In this document: piece by piece, positions 25,427 to 33,964 of the stretch | Position numbering within the stretch: the stretch's first letter is position 1 | Layout of the letters: every line of letters begins with the position of its first letter | Source of the DNA: a virus | Length of the DNA stretch: 64,000 nucleotides | Direction: 5' to 3' (one strand) | Virus record (IMG/VR): IMGVR_UViG_3300033145_001255 | Location: 1-64,000 of that record | Made by a program: the position numbers and the translations under genes | The notes under the pieces: generated by a model | The model's database searches: none | What the model saw: the letters and a program-made list of their open reading frames with translations, nothing else | What the model was told of the DNA's origin: nothing

Positions 25427-25723
25427 ATGATTAAGAAATTCAGGAAGAAACCAGTGATAATTGAAGCAATACAATGGGACGGAACAGAACAATCTGCACT
25501 AGAAATTGTAAGATGGATGAACGGTAACTCTACTCGATTTGAACGAGTTGCTAAAGGCTTGGCTAAAACTTGTGTTGAAATCGGGAAAATAAACATACAT
25601 ACAAAAGAAGGAGTTATGACTGCGATTCCTTATAACTGGGTTATCAAAGGCATAGTAGGTGAATTTTATCCTTGTCGTGCAGACATATTCGCGCAGACTT
25701 ACGAGCCAGTGGAGGACGAGTAG
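25427..25723 (+). CDS. PGDYG-type conserved phage protein
   Basis: 98 residues. The common phage pattern KFRKKPVIIEAIQW, then NWVIKGIVGEFYPC and DIFAQTYEPV is evident. Function unknown. Start chosen after GGAGGGATTGAT. Confidence 0.8.
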   Translation: MIKKFRKKPVIIEAIQWDGTEQSALEIVRWMNGNSTRFERVAKGLAKTCVEIGKINIHTKEGVMTAIPYNWVIKGIVGEFYPCRADIFAQTYEPVEDE

Positions 25724-26314
25724 ATGAACAAAATTTCAACGGATGATTTAGCCCCGTGTCACATGCCATTCTTCAAGCGCCACATAGATCCACTGCGCAA
25801 GCAATACCCGAACTTCAAGATACTGGCGTTCACTACGCCAGACTGGAATTACACAATCCCGAAAGGCGAGGAAGATACAGACAATAACATCCTTACAAAC
25901 GAGAAGTTCCAGAGGTTCTGTAAGAGCAGGAAGGACTGGCTATACTTAGGCATGCATGGCTATCACCACACCGAGAACTTCACAGGCTTGAAGGCAGACA
26001 TGCAACCGCTATTCGACCATGCCCGCAAGTGTCTCGACTTCATGGCAGATAAAGGCGCGTCTGTCGTCAATGCCTTCAAGGTCCCTTTTTATCACTGGAA
26101 CGAGAGCGCGGCGTTATGCGCCAAGCAGGCAGGGTTCAGGTGGTTCTATATAACTAACGGCGTGATAGACCTAGATACATTTAGATTCTATTCGCGCGCT
26201 GAGCTCGGGCTTGTTGACTCGCACACCAACCCCAAGAAAGATGTTAATCTTGTTGACAGGATAGACCTGCAACCGTTCAGGTTTATAGATGATATGTTCG
26301 AGGTGATTAGATGA
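25724..26314 (+). CDS. Polysaccharide deacetylase-like protein
   Basis: 196 residues. LGMHGYHHTENF matches the metal-binding HGxHH element of NodB/DUF2334-like deacetylases; an Asp in TTPDWN and the APF-like FKVPFYHWN fit the fold. It could deacetylate a cell-envelope or virion glycan. It starts immediately after the preceding stop. Confidence 0.7.
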   Translation: MNKISTDDLAPCHMPFFKRHIDPLRKQYPNFKILAFTTPDWNYTIPKGEEDTDNNILTNEKFQRFCKSRKDWLYLGMHGYHHTENFTGLKADMQPLFDHARKCLDFMADKGASVVNAFKVPFYHWNESAALCAKQAGFRWFYITNGVIDLDTFRFYSRAELGLVDSHTNPKKDVNLVDRIDLQPFRFIDDMFEVIR

Positions 26315-26901
26315 ACTGGAAATGTTTTTTATTCGGGCATAAAAAAGAAGTTGCCGAAGATATAATCAAGCGGCGCTTCAATAGATGCGCGAGATGCAAG
26401 ACTAAATTACCGTATGATGGGCTAATTGTAAATCAAAATTGTTATAATAACTTCATGCTGCTGTCATTCCATCTAGATACTTTTGAGAATAAGTATAACA
26501 TCAGAGTAAACAGCTTATCGTCATTACGTTTAGAAACTAAAATAATTCGCTTTCATGGCGAGTGTATTGACAAATATTCTGAATGGGTATCAGGAAATAG
26601 AAGCAATACTATAGTATATCAATTTATAACTATTGATTCTGTAAACAGGCGCCACTTCATCAGGCACAATACGATTAGTCTTATAGCGCTTAATAGCACT
26701 GTGCTTGAAGACTTGACATCAACCGCAGATATGGTGGCGCGTGATGTATTTGCATGCTATAACAATGCAGTGATGATAGCAAAGAAAGACATGACAACCG
26801 ATTTTTATATCAATGACATCAGGCAGTTAAGACCTATGAACGTGCCAGCTGCGAAAGAACTGAATCATGATGCGTTGCCAGTTGAAATAGAATATGTTTA
26901 G
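26311..26901 (+). CDS. Hypothetical protein with N-terminal Cys/His ribbon
   Basis: 196 residues. The first 35 residues (CFLFGHK ... RCARCK) look like the short zinc ribbon found in prophage proteins. The rest is not recognised. Overlaps its upstream neighbour by ATGA. Confidence 0.6.
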   Translation: MNWKCFLFGHKKEVAEDIIKRRFNRCARCKTKLPYDGLIVNQNCYNNFMLLSFHLDTFENKYNIRVNSLSSLRLETKIIRFHGECIDKYSEWVSGNRSNTIVYQFITIDSVNRRHFIRHNTISLIALNSTVLEDLTSTADMVARDVFACYNNAVMIAKKDMTTDFYINDIRQLRPMNVPAAKELNHDALPVEIEYV

Positions 26902-26912
26902 GAGATGATTAA

Positions 26913-27497
26913 ATGACTGACCAAGACACAGACTTCAATGACTTCTTCGACGAGATAGAACTGACTTACGAACAGCGAGTCACACTCAAGGCATACAATT
27001 ACTTCTTCACAATGGAGCGGATAGTCCTGACTATGAAGAAGACAGCGAGCATACTGGACGTGGGCTGCGCCGACGGTATGTTCTACCAGCACTTGCGCGA
27101 CGAGCAGTTCACAGGCATTATAGACGGGGTCGAGATTTCGCCGAAGGGCAGGAAGGAATACTATAAACGCCACCCGAAAGATACTGTACTGTTTGATAGC
27201 ATTGACAATATCCAGGGCAAGTATGATATCGTGACGGCCCTGCAGACACTGGAACACCAGGCGAAACCAGAAGAGCTATTGAAGAAGATGTACGACTGCG
27301 CTAAGCACATGGTAATCTTCACAGTCCCGAACAACGACTCCATCAAGAGCAAGACCCACAGGTCGGTCATCGGCTATTACAAGGTCTGCGAGATGTGCGA
27401 GTCGTTATGCGCGAAAGACTATCACATCTATATGATCAACCGCGACAGGAAATTCGCGCCTGACATGACATGTCTCGGAGTGGTGATTCTCAAATGA
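26913..27497 (+). CDS. Class I SAM-dependent methyltransferase
   Basis: 194 residues. SAM-binding motif I is ILDVGCADGMFY, the acidic motif lies near GVEISPKG, and the ALQTLEH motif follows. It closely parallels the methyltransferase at 37978 (VLDVGCADGQF, SLQTIEHV). Both occur beside glycosyltransferase genes, so glycan methylation is plausible. Confidence 0.82.
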   Translation: MTDQDTDFNDFFDEIELTYEQRVTLKAYNYFFTMERIVLTMKKTASILDVGCADGMFYQHLRDEQFTGIIDGVEISPKGRKEYYKRHPKDTVLFDSIDNIQGKYDIVTALQTLEHQAKPEELLKKMYDCAKHMVIFTVPNNDSIKSKTHRSVIGYYKVCEMCESLCAKDYHIYMINRDRKFAPDMTCLGVVILK

Positions 27498-27979
27498 CAC
27501 ACCAGATAATCCCGTCTGTCCTGCAGGACGAGCAGCAAGATAGGTTTACATGGTCCGAGTTCGCGGCCATGTTCTTGATACTTGTCGCCGCGTCACTGCT
27601 CGGTAATATACTGTTCACTGCGCTATATGTCACAGACGCGTCAGACCATAAATACCAGTTCGAGAAGATAGCCCGTAACGTGGCAGGCGACTACGAATAT
27701 GAGATACATGTATTCGACTGCTCGGAATTTTCTGAGGAGTTATATCACAGGCTGATAGAGGCGGGCTATGAGCATGTGCGAGTAGAGGGCGGGTGCATGC
27801 CTGACAAGAACAACAGCGCAACCGCAGACTATGACGCGTGTCATGCCTGGGTTGTGCTTACGCTCGGGCATGAAGAGATATTCATCGAGTCTGTAACGGG
27901 TGCTATCAAGACGAAGGCACACTACAGGAAGAACTTCCCATTTATCAATCACATAGTCAAATCAAGCGAGGCGATATAA
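27494..27979 (+). CDS. Membrane-anchored transglutaminase-like protein
   Basis: 161 residues. One TM helix (about 25-48) precedes an extracytoplasmic domain with Cys in HVFDCSEFS, His in YDACHAWVVL and Glu in IFIESVTG, the Cys-His-acid order of transglutaminase-like peptidases. It may cut or crosslink surface proteins. Low similarity, so function is tentative. Confidence 0.6.
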   Translation: MTHQIIPSVLQDEQQDRFTWSEFAAMFLILVAASLLGNILFTALYVTDASDHKYQFEKIARNVAGDYEYEIHVFDCSEFSEELYHRLIEAGYEHVRVEGGCMPDKNNSATADYDACHAWVVLTLGHEEIFIESVTGAIKTKAHYRKNFPFINHIVKSSEAI

Positions 27980-28194
27980 TGGAAATGAAAGAGCATATCC
28001 TGAACACGATTAAGGCAAGCCCGCACAGGGACGAGGACGGCTGGGTAAGTTCGTACTACTTGGCGAAAGACGCTAAAGTTTCAAATACAACTATCATGAT
28101 GCGCGCCTCTGACCTGGCACTAGACGGCAAGCTCGAGCGCAAGGAAGAGACTGTCAAGAACGTGCGCAGGATTATGTGGCGGGTCAAGTTGTAG
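27979..28194 (+). CDS. Winged-helix-like regulator (71 aa)
   Basis: SSYYLAKDAKVSNTTIMMRA forms a helix-turn-helix and the end a basic wing. It is the last gene before the structured element copy 2, which may be a target. Confidence 0.6.
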   Translation: MEMKEHILNTIKASPHRDEDGWVSSYYLAKDAKVSNTTIMMRASDLALDGKLERKEETVKNVRRIMWRVKL

Positions 28195-28236
28195 TTCTAA
28201 TGCGCAAGCGCAATCTAGCCCTAGATCCGTCTGGCA

Positions 28237-28364
28237 AAGCTTAATCCCCCTTTCGGTCTGCGGACACGAAACGCGGTTAAGCTTACATAAAATCATTTGG
28301 TTCAGTCTGGTGAAGATGATTTTAATGCCAGCCATATTCGGAGATTAACTGAGCCGCAAGCGGC
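28237..28364 (+). ncRNA. Three-stem structured element, copy 2
   Basis: Same order and spacing as 5301-5420. Stem 1 (28237-28284) is 48 nt, as in copy 1. Stem 2 (28289-28323) pairs AAAATCAT with ATGATTTT, replacing AAATTCCA/TGGAATTT. Stem 3 (28353-28364) is GCCGC-AA-GCGGC, replacing GCTTG/CAAGC. The tetraloop region and the phrase GCCATATTCGGAG are unchanged. Confidence 0.72.
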
Positions 28365-28391
28365 TTTAGTAAAACGAATTGGTGATGAGAC

Positions 28392-28508
28392 ATGAGTGTG
28401 AACAGGGAGTACATGGAGAAGTTTAAGGATTACAGTTGGGCTAGTTCCAACATGATACACGCATTGGTAAGTACGCAGTGCGTGCATAACATATTCAGCA
28501 GTAATTGA
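28392..28508 (+). CDS. 38-aa conserved micro-protein, copy 2
   Basis: Paralogue of 5579-5695 with identical length and C-terminus. The preceding ribbon gene of copy 1 is missing. It ends in the 113-nt repeat. Confidence 0.65.
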   Translation: MSVNREYMEKFKDYSWASSNMIHALVSTQCVHNIFSSN

Positions 28509-28577
28509 TTCTGCTTTATTTTTTTTATATTTAAATGATAAGCGCCTTAAGACCTTGGCTCGATTGGTGAGGGCGCA
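28465..28577. repeat. 113-nt direct repeat, copy 2
   Basis: Matches 5652-5764 at a constant offset of 22813 with three differences. Includes the T8 tract and the GCGCC/GGCGC hairpin. The two repeats flank the portal-to-regulator segment in direct orientation. Confidence 0.9.
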
Positions 28578-28586
28578 GAAGCAAAA

Positions 28587-28598
28587 CTATAAATACAA
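28587..28598 (+). promoter_or_regulatory. TATA box
   Basis: CTATAAATACAA 21 nt before the ATG at 28620, same form as the portal promoter. Confidence 0.75.
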
Positions 28599-28619
28599 CC
28601 TCGACATAAAGTAGAGTCT

Positions 28620-29063
28620 ATGAGCGTAGCAGCAGACCAGCTTCTAAGATGGGCACTGAACTTCCATCACCCTGACTTCAAAGAGATATGGATTAAACAT
28701 AAAGAAGCATCACTAGCAACTGGCGTGCAATCATTTGATATTGATATATCCAAACTAGGCACGACAAGAATAGTCAAGGAAGTAAGAATCTCTGTCGGGG
28801 CAGACGGCTCGGAACAGGGCGCTGGTTCATACGCGCAGTTCCATAATAAAGCAACAGCACCATCAGGCGACGACTTGACACCTGGCACGTCAACTACACT
28901 GATGGGCGAGGCATATTTCATCAACGATACTTCTGATACATGTCTCAAGATGAAATTCAAGCGCATTAAAGAAACGATACTAGACAAGCAATATATCTAT
29001 ATGAACCATGCCAAAGGCTCGTCAGCAGATGTATATGTATCACTTCTGATAATGTATAAATAA
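28620..29063 (+). CDS. Virion-type hypothetical protein (147 aa)
   Basis: Leaderless start. Beta-rich with Gly/Ser/Thr-rich loops, followed by connector genes, so a head or head-tail role is likely. No family recognised. Confidence 0.6.
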   Translation: MSVAADQLLRWALNFHHPDFKEIWIKHKEASLATGVQSFDIDISKLGTTRIVKEVRISVGADGSEQGAGSYAQFHNKATAPSGDDLTPGTSTTLMGEAYFINDTSDTCLKMKFKRIKETILDKQYIYMNHAKGSSADVYVSLLIMYK

Positions 29064-29095
29064 TTATATATACTGGCTAATACTATTTTCTATTC

Positions 29096-30409
29096 ATGTA
29101 CTGCACAATCACGGAAGTAAGGAACTCAATCAACCTCGAAGCAGAGGAACCAGACGACGATATCATAACAGACTTCATCGAGCGGGCAGACGCGGAGATA
29201 GATCTCTGGAACTCGGGCGACGCCGCCAACCATACAGACTCGATTGAATACTCGCTCAACAGGTCAGTCTATAAGCTCAACCACGATTTCAAGAAAGTGC
29301 GCGCAGTCAGAATAGCAATCAATACCCTGGACGAGTTCAACGAGAATAACATCATAGCCAATGCCTACGTGGAGTCCGCGTCCAACGGCGAGGATGTAGA
29401 CTGGTGGACGGACGAGGCAGGCACAGGCGATACACTGGCATGGTCGCAGGACTACTCGTTCACAATGGACAGGTCATTGAAGATTACCAAGGCCGCGGCT
29501 GTAAACTCGTACTGGGAGTCAGACGGTCAGTCTGTTAAAACAACTGCCGAGTTCCGGGCATCAGCCAGAATAAAAGTAGATGCCAACACAACCGGCAAGG
29601 CATACCTCAAACTCGTGTTCGAGGACACGGCAGGCACAGCTATCAAGACATTCACATCCGAGGCAGTAAGCCAGGAGATAACACAGCCGTCAAGTGCGTC
29701 GGTAATCGCGTGCGTGTCAGACTCGACATCAGACACAACGCAGGTAATGACTGTCGAAGGCACAGCCAACGGCATAAACACAGTCGAGACAGTCGAGCTT
29801 ACCGGCACAGACTCGGTATCTACCGCAAACTCGTTCAGCTACATCAGGGGCATACGCAAGTCGTCAGACAGCGCAGGCACAGTAACAGCCACAAGCAATT
29901 CAGGCGCGGTAACAAACGCGACCTTCACCGCCAAGCAGTCAGAGAAGTCAGACTGGATTAAGGCAGAGGTCGAGGGCAGTGCCAGCCCGGAAGGGTACGT
30001 GGCTAAATTGCAGTTCTACGTCTCGTCGAGTGCAACCACAGGCTCGGCATACGCAGACTCGTTCACACTCAAACAGCGCAACTTCAAGCCATTATACGCT
30101 ACGCGCGAGATTAAGCTATATGAAACCTATACTGATAATGTTCAGTTTGAAGTTGATTACACGCGCTCGGAGAGATCCAAGCTGGTCAGGCAATTATCTA
30201 AAGACCTGGCCTCATTCTACATCATCGGCTTGCATTTCGGGATTGAGACTTCGTGCAAGTCTTACGACGATATGCGCATGAGATTCTACGGCGGGAAACT
30301 GGCAAGCCCGAAACTGGTTGTCATATTCCTGCGCATAGAAGACAACAAGACGCAGCTATTGAAATACGATAATATCTGTACTGACTATGTAATGGGCGAG
30401 TCACCATGA
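29096..30409 (+). CDS. Head-tail connector-like protein with inserted beta domain
   Basis: 437 residues; TATA sequence AATTATATATACTGG lies at 29062. The first 45 residues (TITEVRNSINLEAEEPDDD) and the last 100 (IKLYETYTDNVQFEVDYT, then LSKDLASFYIIGLHFG) resemble head-tail adaptors of gp6 type. Between them sit about 250 Ser/Thr-rich residues with carbohydrate-binding or Ig-like character. The insertion would project from the neck. Confidence 0.65.
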   Translation: MYCTITEVRNSINLEAEEPDDDIITDFIERADAEIDLWNSGDAANHTDSIEYSLNRSVYKLNHDFKKVRAVRIAINTLDEFNENNIIANAYVESASNGEDVDWWTDEAGTGDTLAWSQDYSFTMDRSLKITKAAAVNSYWESDGQSVKTTAEFRASARIKVDANTTGKAYLKLVFEDTAGTAIKTFTSEAVSQEITQPSSASVIACVSDSTSDTTQVMTVEGTANGINTVETVELTGTDSVSTANSFSYIRGIRKSSDSAGTVTATSNSGAVTNATFTAKQSEKSDWIKAEVEGSASPEGYVAKLQFYVSSSATTGSAYADSFTLKQRNFKPLYATREIKLYETYTDNVQFEVDYTRSERSKLVRQLSKDLASFYIIGLHFGIETSCKSYDDMRMRFYGGKLASPKLVVIFLRIEDNKTQLLKYDNICTDYVMGESP

Positions 30410-30897
30410 CAGCCAACGACCATATCAGGCTCGCCGTCCGGGGCTTAAGAGACGACCTGCGCAAGCTGACAGACCCGATTTCCACGACGCGTAAAGGCTC
30501 GTGGATTATTATCGGCAGGCATTGTAACAAGGACGCGCAGACCCCGCAGGTCTATATCAGGATGACAGACGAGCAGCCGGGCGAGCAGTACCAGGGCTCG
30601 GGCCCGAGAAGCTACAGGCCGATTATCCAGCTGGATATCAGGGTGCGCGACCAGACCAAAGGCACTGTAAATTCTGTGGAATATACCGGCCATGAACTGC
30701 AACTGGCAATCTTCGACTTGGTGAGCAACAGGATAGACTCGCACAACAAGGAACTGCAAGTCACAGACGGGGCAGTACAGAGGACAGCGTATAACTTTAT
30801 ATGGCGGGTAAGCGCGGGATACTGCGCGTACGACGAGAAGACGCAGAGCTGGACTATGAAGCCGACCTATATGTGCCACAAGCACAAGCCGACATAA
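30406..30897 (+). CDS. Tail terminator/completion-like protein
   Basis: 163 residues. QVYIRMTDEQPG, then RPIIQLDIRVRDQTKG, fits the beta sheet of small tail-terminator proteins. Overlaps the connector gene by ATGA. Assignment rests on context. Confidence 0.6.
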   Translation: MTANDHIRLAVRGLRDDLRKLTDPISTTRKGSWIIIGRHCNKDAQTPQVYIRMTDEQPGEQYQGSGPRSYRPIIQLDIRVRDQTKGTVNSVEYTGHELQLAIFDLVSNRIDSHNKELQVTDGAVQRTAYNFIWRVSAGYCAYDEKTQSWTMKPTYMCHKHKPT

Positions 30898-30930
30898 ACT
30901 ATTTATATGATATGATTCTAAGATGATATT

Positions 30931-31194
30931 ATGAACTTCGGCGGAATTACAATGTTGTTGAAGCGCAAGCGCACAGACTTACCTAATCGCGTATATTCCG
31001 GTTCTGATTGTACTGGCAGCAATAACGCAAAGGGCAGGACACTGACACATACCCATATCCTCGGCGACAACCACCTGGTGATTGTTGGCAGGGCGGTAAT
31101 GATGGAAGGAATAGACTATACTGTGTCAGATTGTGTTGTGACCTTTACAGAGATAGAGATTAGTAATTCAGATAAAATCATGTTACATTGCTAA
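30931..31194 (+). CDS. Small beta protein, tandem paralogue 1
   Basis: 87 residues, with a TATA-like ATTTATATGAT upstream. Shares SGSDCTGSNNAKGRTLT and a DYTVSDCVVTFT pattern with the next gene. Probably a small virion surface component. Confidence 0.6.
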   Translation: MNFGGITMLLKRKRTDLPNRVYSGSDCTGSNNAKGRTLTHTHILGDNHLVIVGRAVMMEGIDYTVSDCVVTFTEIEISNSDKIMLHC

Positions 31195-31235
31195 CCCATA
31201 GATTTAAATACTACTTCTATTTATATTATGTAAGT

Positions 31236-31493
31236 ATGACAGGCAATCCAGGACAGTGCGGGATATACAGAAATTCTACTCCTCCTCCACTCGAACATAC
31301 GGGAACTGAATGTACTGGCTCTGACAAGGCAGCTGACCGCGTACTGACAATCGCGCGCGAGACCACGCCCGACATGCAGGTACTGGCAGGCGGCAAGCCA
31401 CTGGCGAGAGATACAGAATACACTGCCACCGGCAAGACAATAACATTCCTCGTCAAGATATACAATACAGATAATATAGTTGTGAGGGTCTGA
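31236..31493 (+). CDS. Small beta protein, tandem paralogue 2
   Basis: 85 residues from ATG 31236, with TATA GATTTAAATACTAC at 31201. TECTGSDKAADRVLT and a TEYTATGKTITF pattern match the preceding gene. Each copy has its own promoter. Confidence 0.6.
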   Translation: MTGNPGQCGIYRNSTPPPLEHTGTECTGSDKAADRVLTIARETTPDMQVLAGGKPLARDTEYTATGKTITFLVKIYNTDNIVVRV

Positions 31494-31498
31494 TACTT

Positions 31499-33811
31499 AT
31501 GGCATTCAAAAAAATATTTATTCATTTCACGGTTGCGCTGGTGATGTTCGCCGCGCTCGCTCTGGCAGTAAATTACCCTATGACGCCGAAGGCCGACATC
31601 GACCTTCAAGGTCATCAGCTTCTCAATGCCGGTAATGTGACTGGCAATATCTCGTGGAAGAGTATCGACGACTGGCCGCCTAACTGCTCGGCTGGCTATT
31701 ACGTGTCGGGGCTGGATGACTCGGTGACATGCACTGACTCTGGCATGGTTGGAAGTACGTGGACAGATTCGCAGAACGCATCAGATAAGAATCTTACTGG
31801 TGTTAATGTGCTTGAAGCGGATGAATTTAATATGGTTCTATACGTTCCAGAAGGAGGTACCGATATGGACATACGAGCCAAGATAGAGGAATGTAATGTT
31901 TCGGGAGTTCAATCGTGTAAAATAATAATCCCTAAAGGTACGTTTAATGTTACTGATCAGATAGTGCCTTTGGAGAATATGACTATTGAAGGGGCAGGTA
32001 TGGGAATAACTATACTAAAAGCAATAAATACGATTGATGAAGCAGTAATTATTCCAAAAACATGGGGTGGGACAAATAGGGAAAGGATAACACTAAGAGA
32101 TTTCACAATAGATATGGATAATTATCAATATCATGGTATTCTGTTGCGTTATGCGAAATACAGTACTGTAGAGAACATCGAAATTAAGAACTCTAATGGG
32201 AGCGCATTGTATGTCAGTTCAGGTACGTGGTATTCTTATTTCAATAATATTCATATACTTGATAATGCTGATGGTTTTGGATTATATCTTGACACATCAC
32301 ACTACAATCGTTACAACAACATTCATATAAAAGGCGGTGCAGTTGATGGTTTAGTTGTTAGACAAGCTCGCAATAATGTGTTTACTAATTTTATAATCTC
32401 AAATACTGGAAAAGGTCAAAGTGCAGGTTATGGTTATGGTCATGGTGTACGTGTTATAGACAATGCACGGGAAAATACTTTTGTGAACTTTAAGATATAT
32501 GATACGTTTGCTAATGGTTTCAGACTAAATGGAGGGTATGGGAATGTCGTTATTGGTGCAAATATAATGGATACGGGTAGTACGGGTATCCGATTAAAAG
32601 AAGCAGCATATTCAACAATATCTTCGTGTTATGTTAGAAATTCAACTCATGCAATTCATGTTTCTGGTGATTATAATACTGTTGTCGGAAATACATTTAA
32701 AAGTATGAGAGATACACCGATATATCTAAGTCCAGATTCACCTTATGATTCAGAAAATAATATCATTTCGAGTAACGTTATTTGGAATAATGTTTCTACA
32801 GAACCTTTATATTATGGTATTCATTTAGCTTCTGGTTGTGATGATAATACAATTATTGGAAATAAAATATCTGGATATAACACTTCAATGATTTATGATT
32901 TAGGAGACGATACATTTATTGTTAATGAAGGAACTCTTAAAGCAACAAGTGCCGAAATTTCATCTATTGATACTGATGATATAATATCTTCAATTATATA
33001 CGATAAAACTACTCAGGGTGTTCAACTTGCAATGAACTTCAATAATGGTAGTGTATATGGCTCTTCGATACTGGATTCATCTTCAGAAAATCATCACGGA
33101 ATAGTTCATAATGCTATTCATAATTCTACAGGGGGATTCAATGGAGGGGGTGTATTTGATTTTGATGGAATTGACGATTATATTGAGATAACCAATGCTG
33201 CCGGATTCAACACGAGTATTACCGGAGAATTAACATTATCTGCGTGGGTGTACCCTCGTGGTTTTGGAGATGCTTTTGGAGGTATGATATCAAAAGGGAG
33301 CGGTGTACCTATATGTTATGCTTTTGCGCATGTGGATACTACGGCAGAATTATATTTCTCATATCGTGATGGTGGTGGATGGCATGATGTTAATAGCGGA
33401 TTGTATATGCAACAAGATAAGTGGAATTACATTGCAGTATCTTTTAATGGGACAAATGTAACATTTATAGTCAATGATACTTTTGTTGTTAAACCTTATT
33501 TACATACTCTTCCTACCTCAACGGGAAGTGTATTTATCGGGCATAACAACGTTAATTACTTTGATGGATTGATAGATGAGGTAGAAATATCTGACCAAGC
33601 AATTTCAACAGACATATTACTAGCAAAATATAGAACTCAGAAAGAAAACCCAAACTCATTCGTCTCCCAAAAAAACATCAAAGTAAACACAACAGCAATC
33701 TACCCGCAGAATGACATAAACTATGGAACTCACAATTTCACAATGACTGCATCAGATGGAACAATCGGAAACTGTGGAATGTTACCAGACAAAACAATAC
33801 AATGTAGTTAG
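31499..33811 (+). CDS. Exported beta-helix plus LamG protein
   Basis: 770 residues. Signal peptide, then YPMTPKADIDLQGHQLLN as in the 10157 protein. Residues about 130-460 are a right-handed parallel beta-helix (repeated NTF/NI/N-rich turns, pectate-lyase-like). Residues about 510-700 form a LamG/concanavalin domain (FNGGGVFDFDGIDDYIEI, LTLSAWVYP). The C-terminus GNCGMLPDKTIQC also matches. It probably binds or cleaves glycans. The central DNA is more AT-rich than its flanks, suggesting domain acquisition. Confidence 0.8.
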   Translation: MAFKKIFIHFTVALVMFAALALAVNYPMTPKADIDLQGHQLLNAGNVTGNISWKSIDDWPPNCSAGYYVSGLDDSVTCTDSGMVGSTWTDSQNASDKNLTGVNVLEADEFNMVLYVPEGGTDMDIRAKIEECNVSGVQSCKIIIPKGTFNVTDQIVPLENMTIEGAGMGITILKAINTIDEAVIIPKTWGGTNRERITLRDFTIDMDNYQYHGILLRYAKYSTVENIEIKNSNGSALYVSSGTWYSYFNNIHILDNADGFGLYLDTSHYNRYNNIHIKGGAVDGLVVRQARNNVFTNFIISNTGKGQSAGYGYGHGVRVIDNARENTFVNFKIYDTFANGFRLNGGYGNVVIGANIMDTGSTGIRLKEAAYSTISSCYVRNSTHAIHVSGDYNTVVGNTFKSMRDTPIYLSPDSPYDSENNIISSNVIWNNVSTEPLYYGIHLASGCDDNTIIGNKISGYNTSMIYDLGDDTFIVNEGTLKATSAEISSIDTDDIISSIIYDKTTQGVQLAMNFNNGSVYGSSILDSSSENHHGIVHNAIHNSTGGFNGGGVFDFDGIDDYIEITNAAGFNTSITGELTLSAWVYPRGFGDAFGGMISKGSGVPICYAFAHVDTTAELYFSYRDGGGWHDVNSGLYMQQDKWNYIAVSFNGTNVTFIVNDTFVVKPYLHTLPTSTGSVFIGHNNVNYFDGLIDEVEISDQAISTDILLAKYRTQKENPNSFVSQKNIKVNTTAIYPQNDINYGTHNFTMTASDGTIGNCGMLPDKTIQCS

Positions 33812-33859
33812 ATTTATAGGTGCGAATCTCATTGAGAGCTTTATTCTAAGGTGAAAAAG

Positions 33860-33964
33860 ATGCTGAAAACAATCGACAAAATCATGACCGGAATGTTCGC
33901 ACTAGTATGCGTGGGCGCGTGGTATGTATCTGGATTACTCGAAGGACAAGAGGAATACGATTAA
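33860..33964 (+). CDS. Small membrane peptide (34 aa)
   Basis: One hydrophobic helix (MFALVCVGAWYVSGLL) and an acidic end. It overlaps the 3' end of the opposite-strand recombinase by 4 nt. Confidence 0.5.
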   Translation: MLKTIDKIMTGMFALVCVGAWYVSGLLEGQEEYD

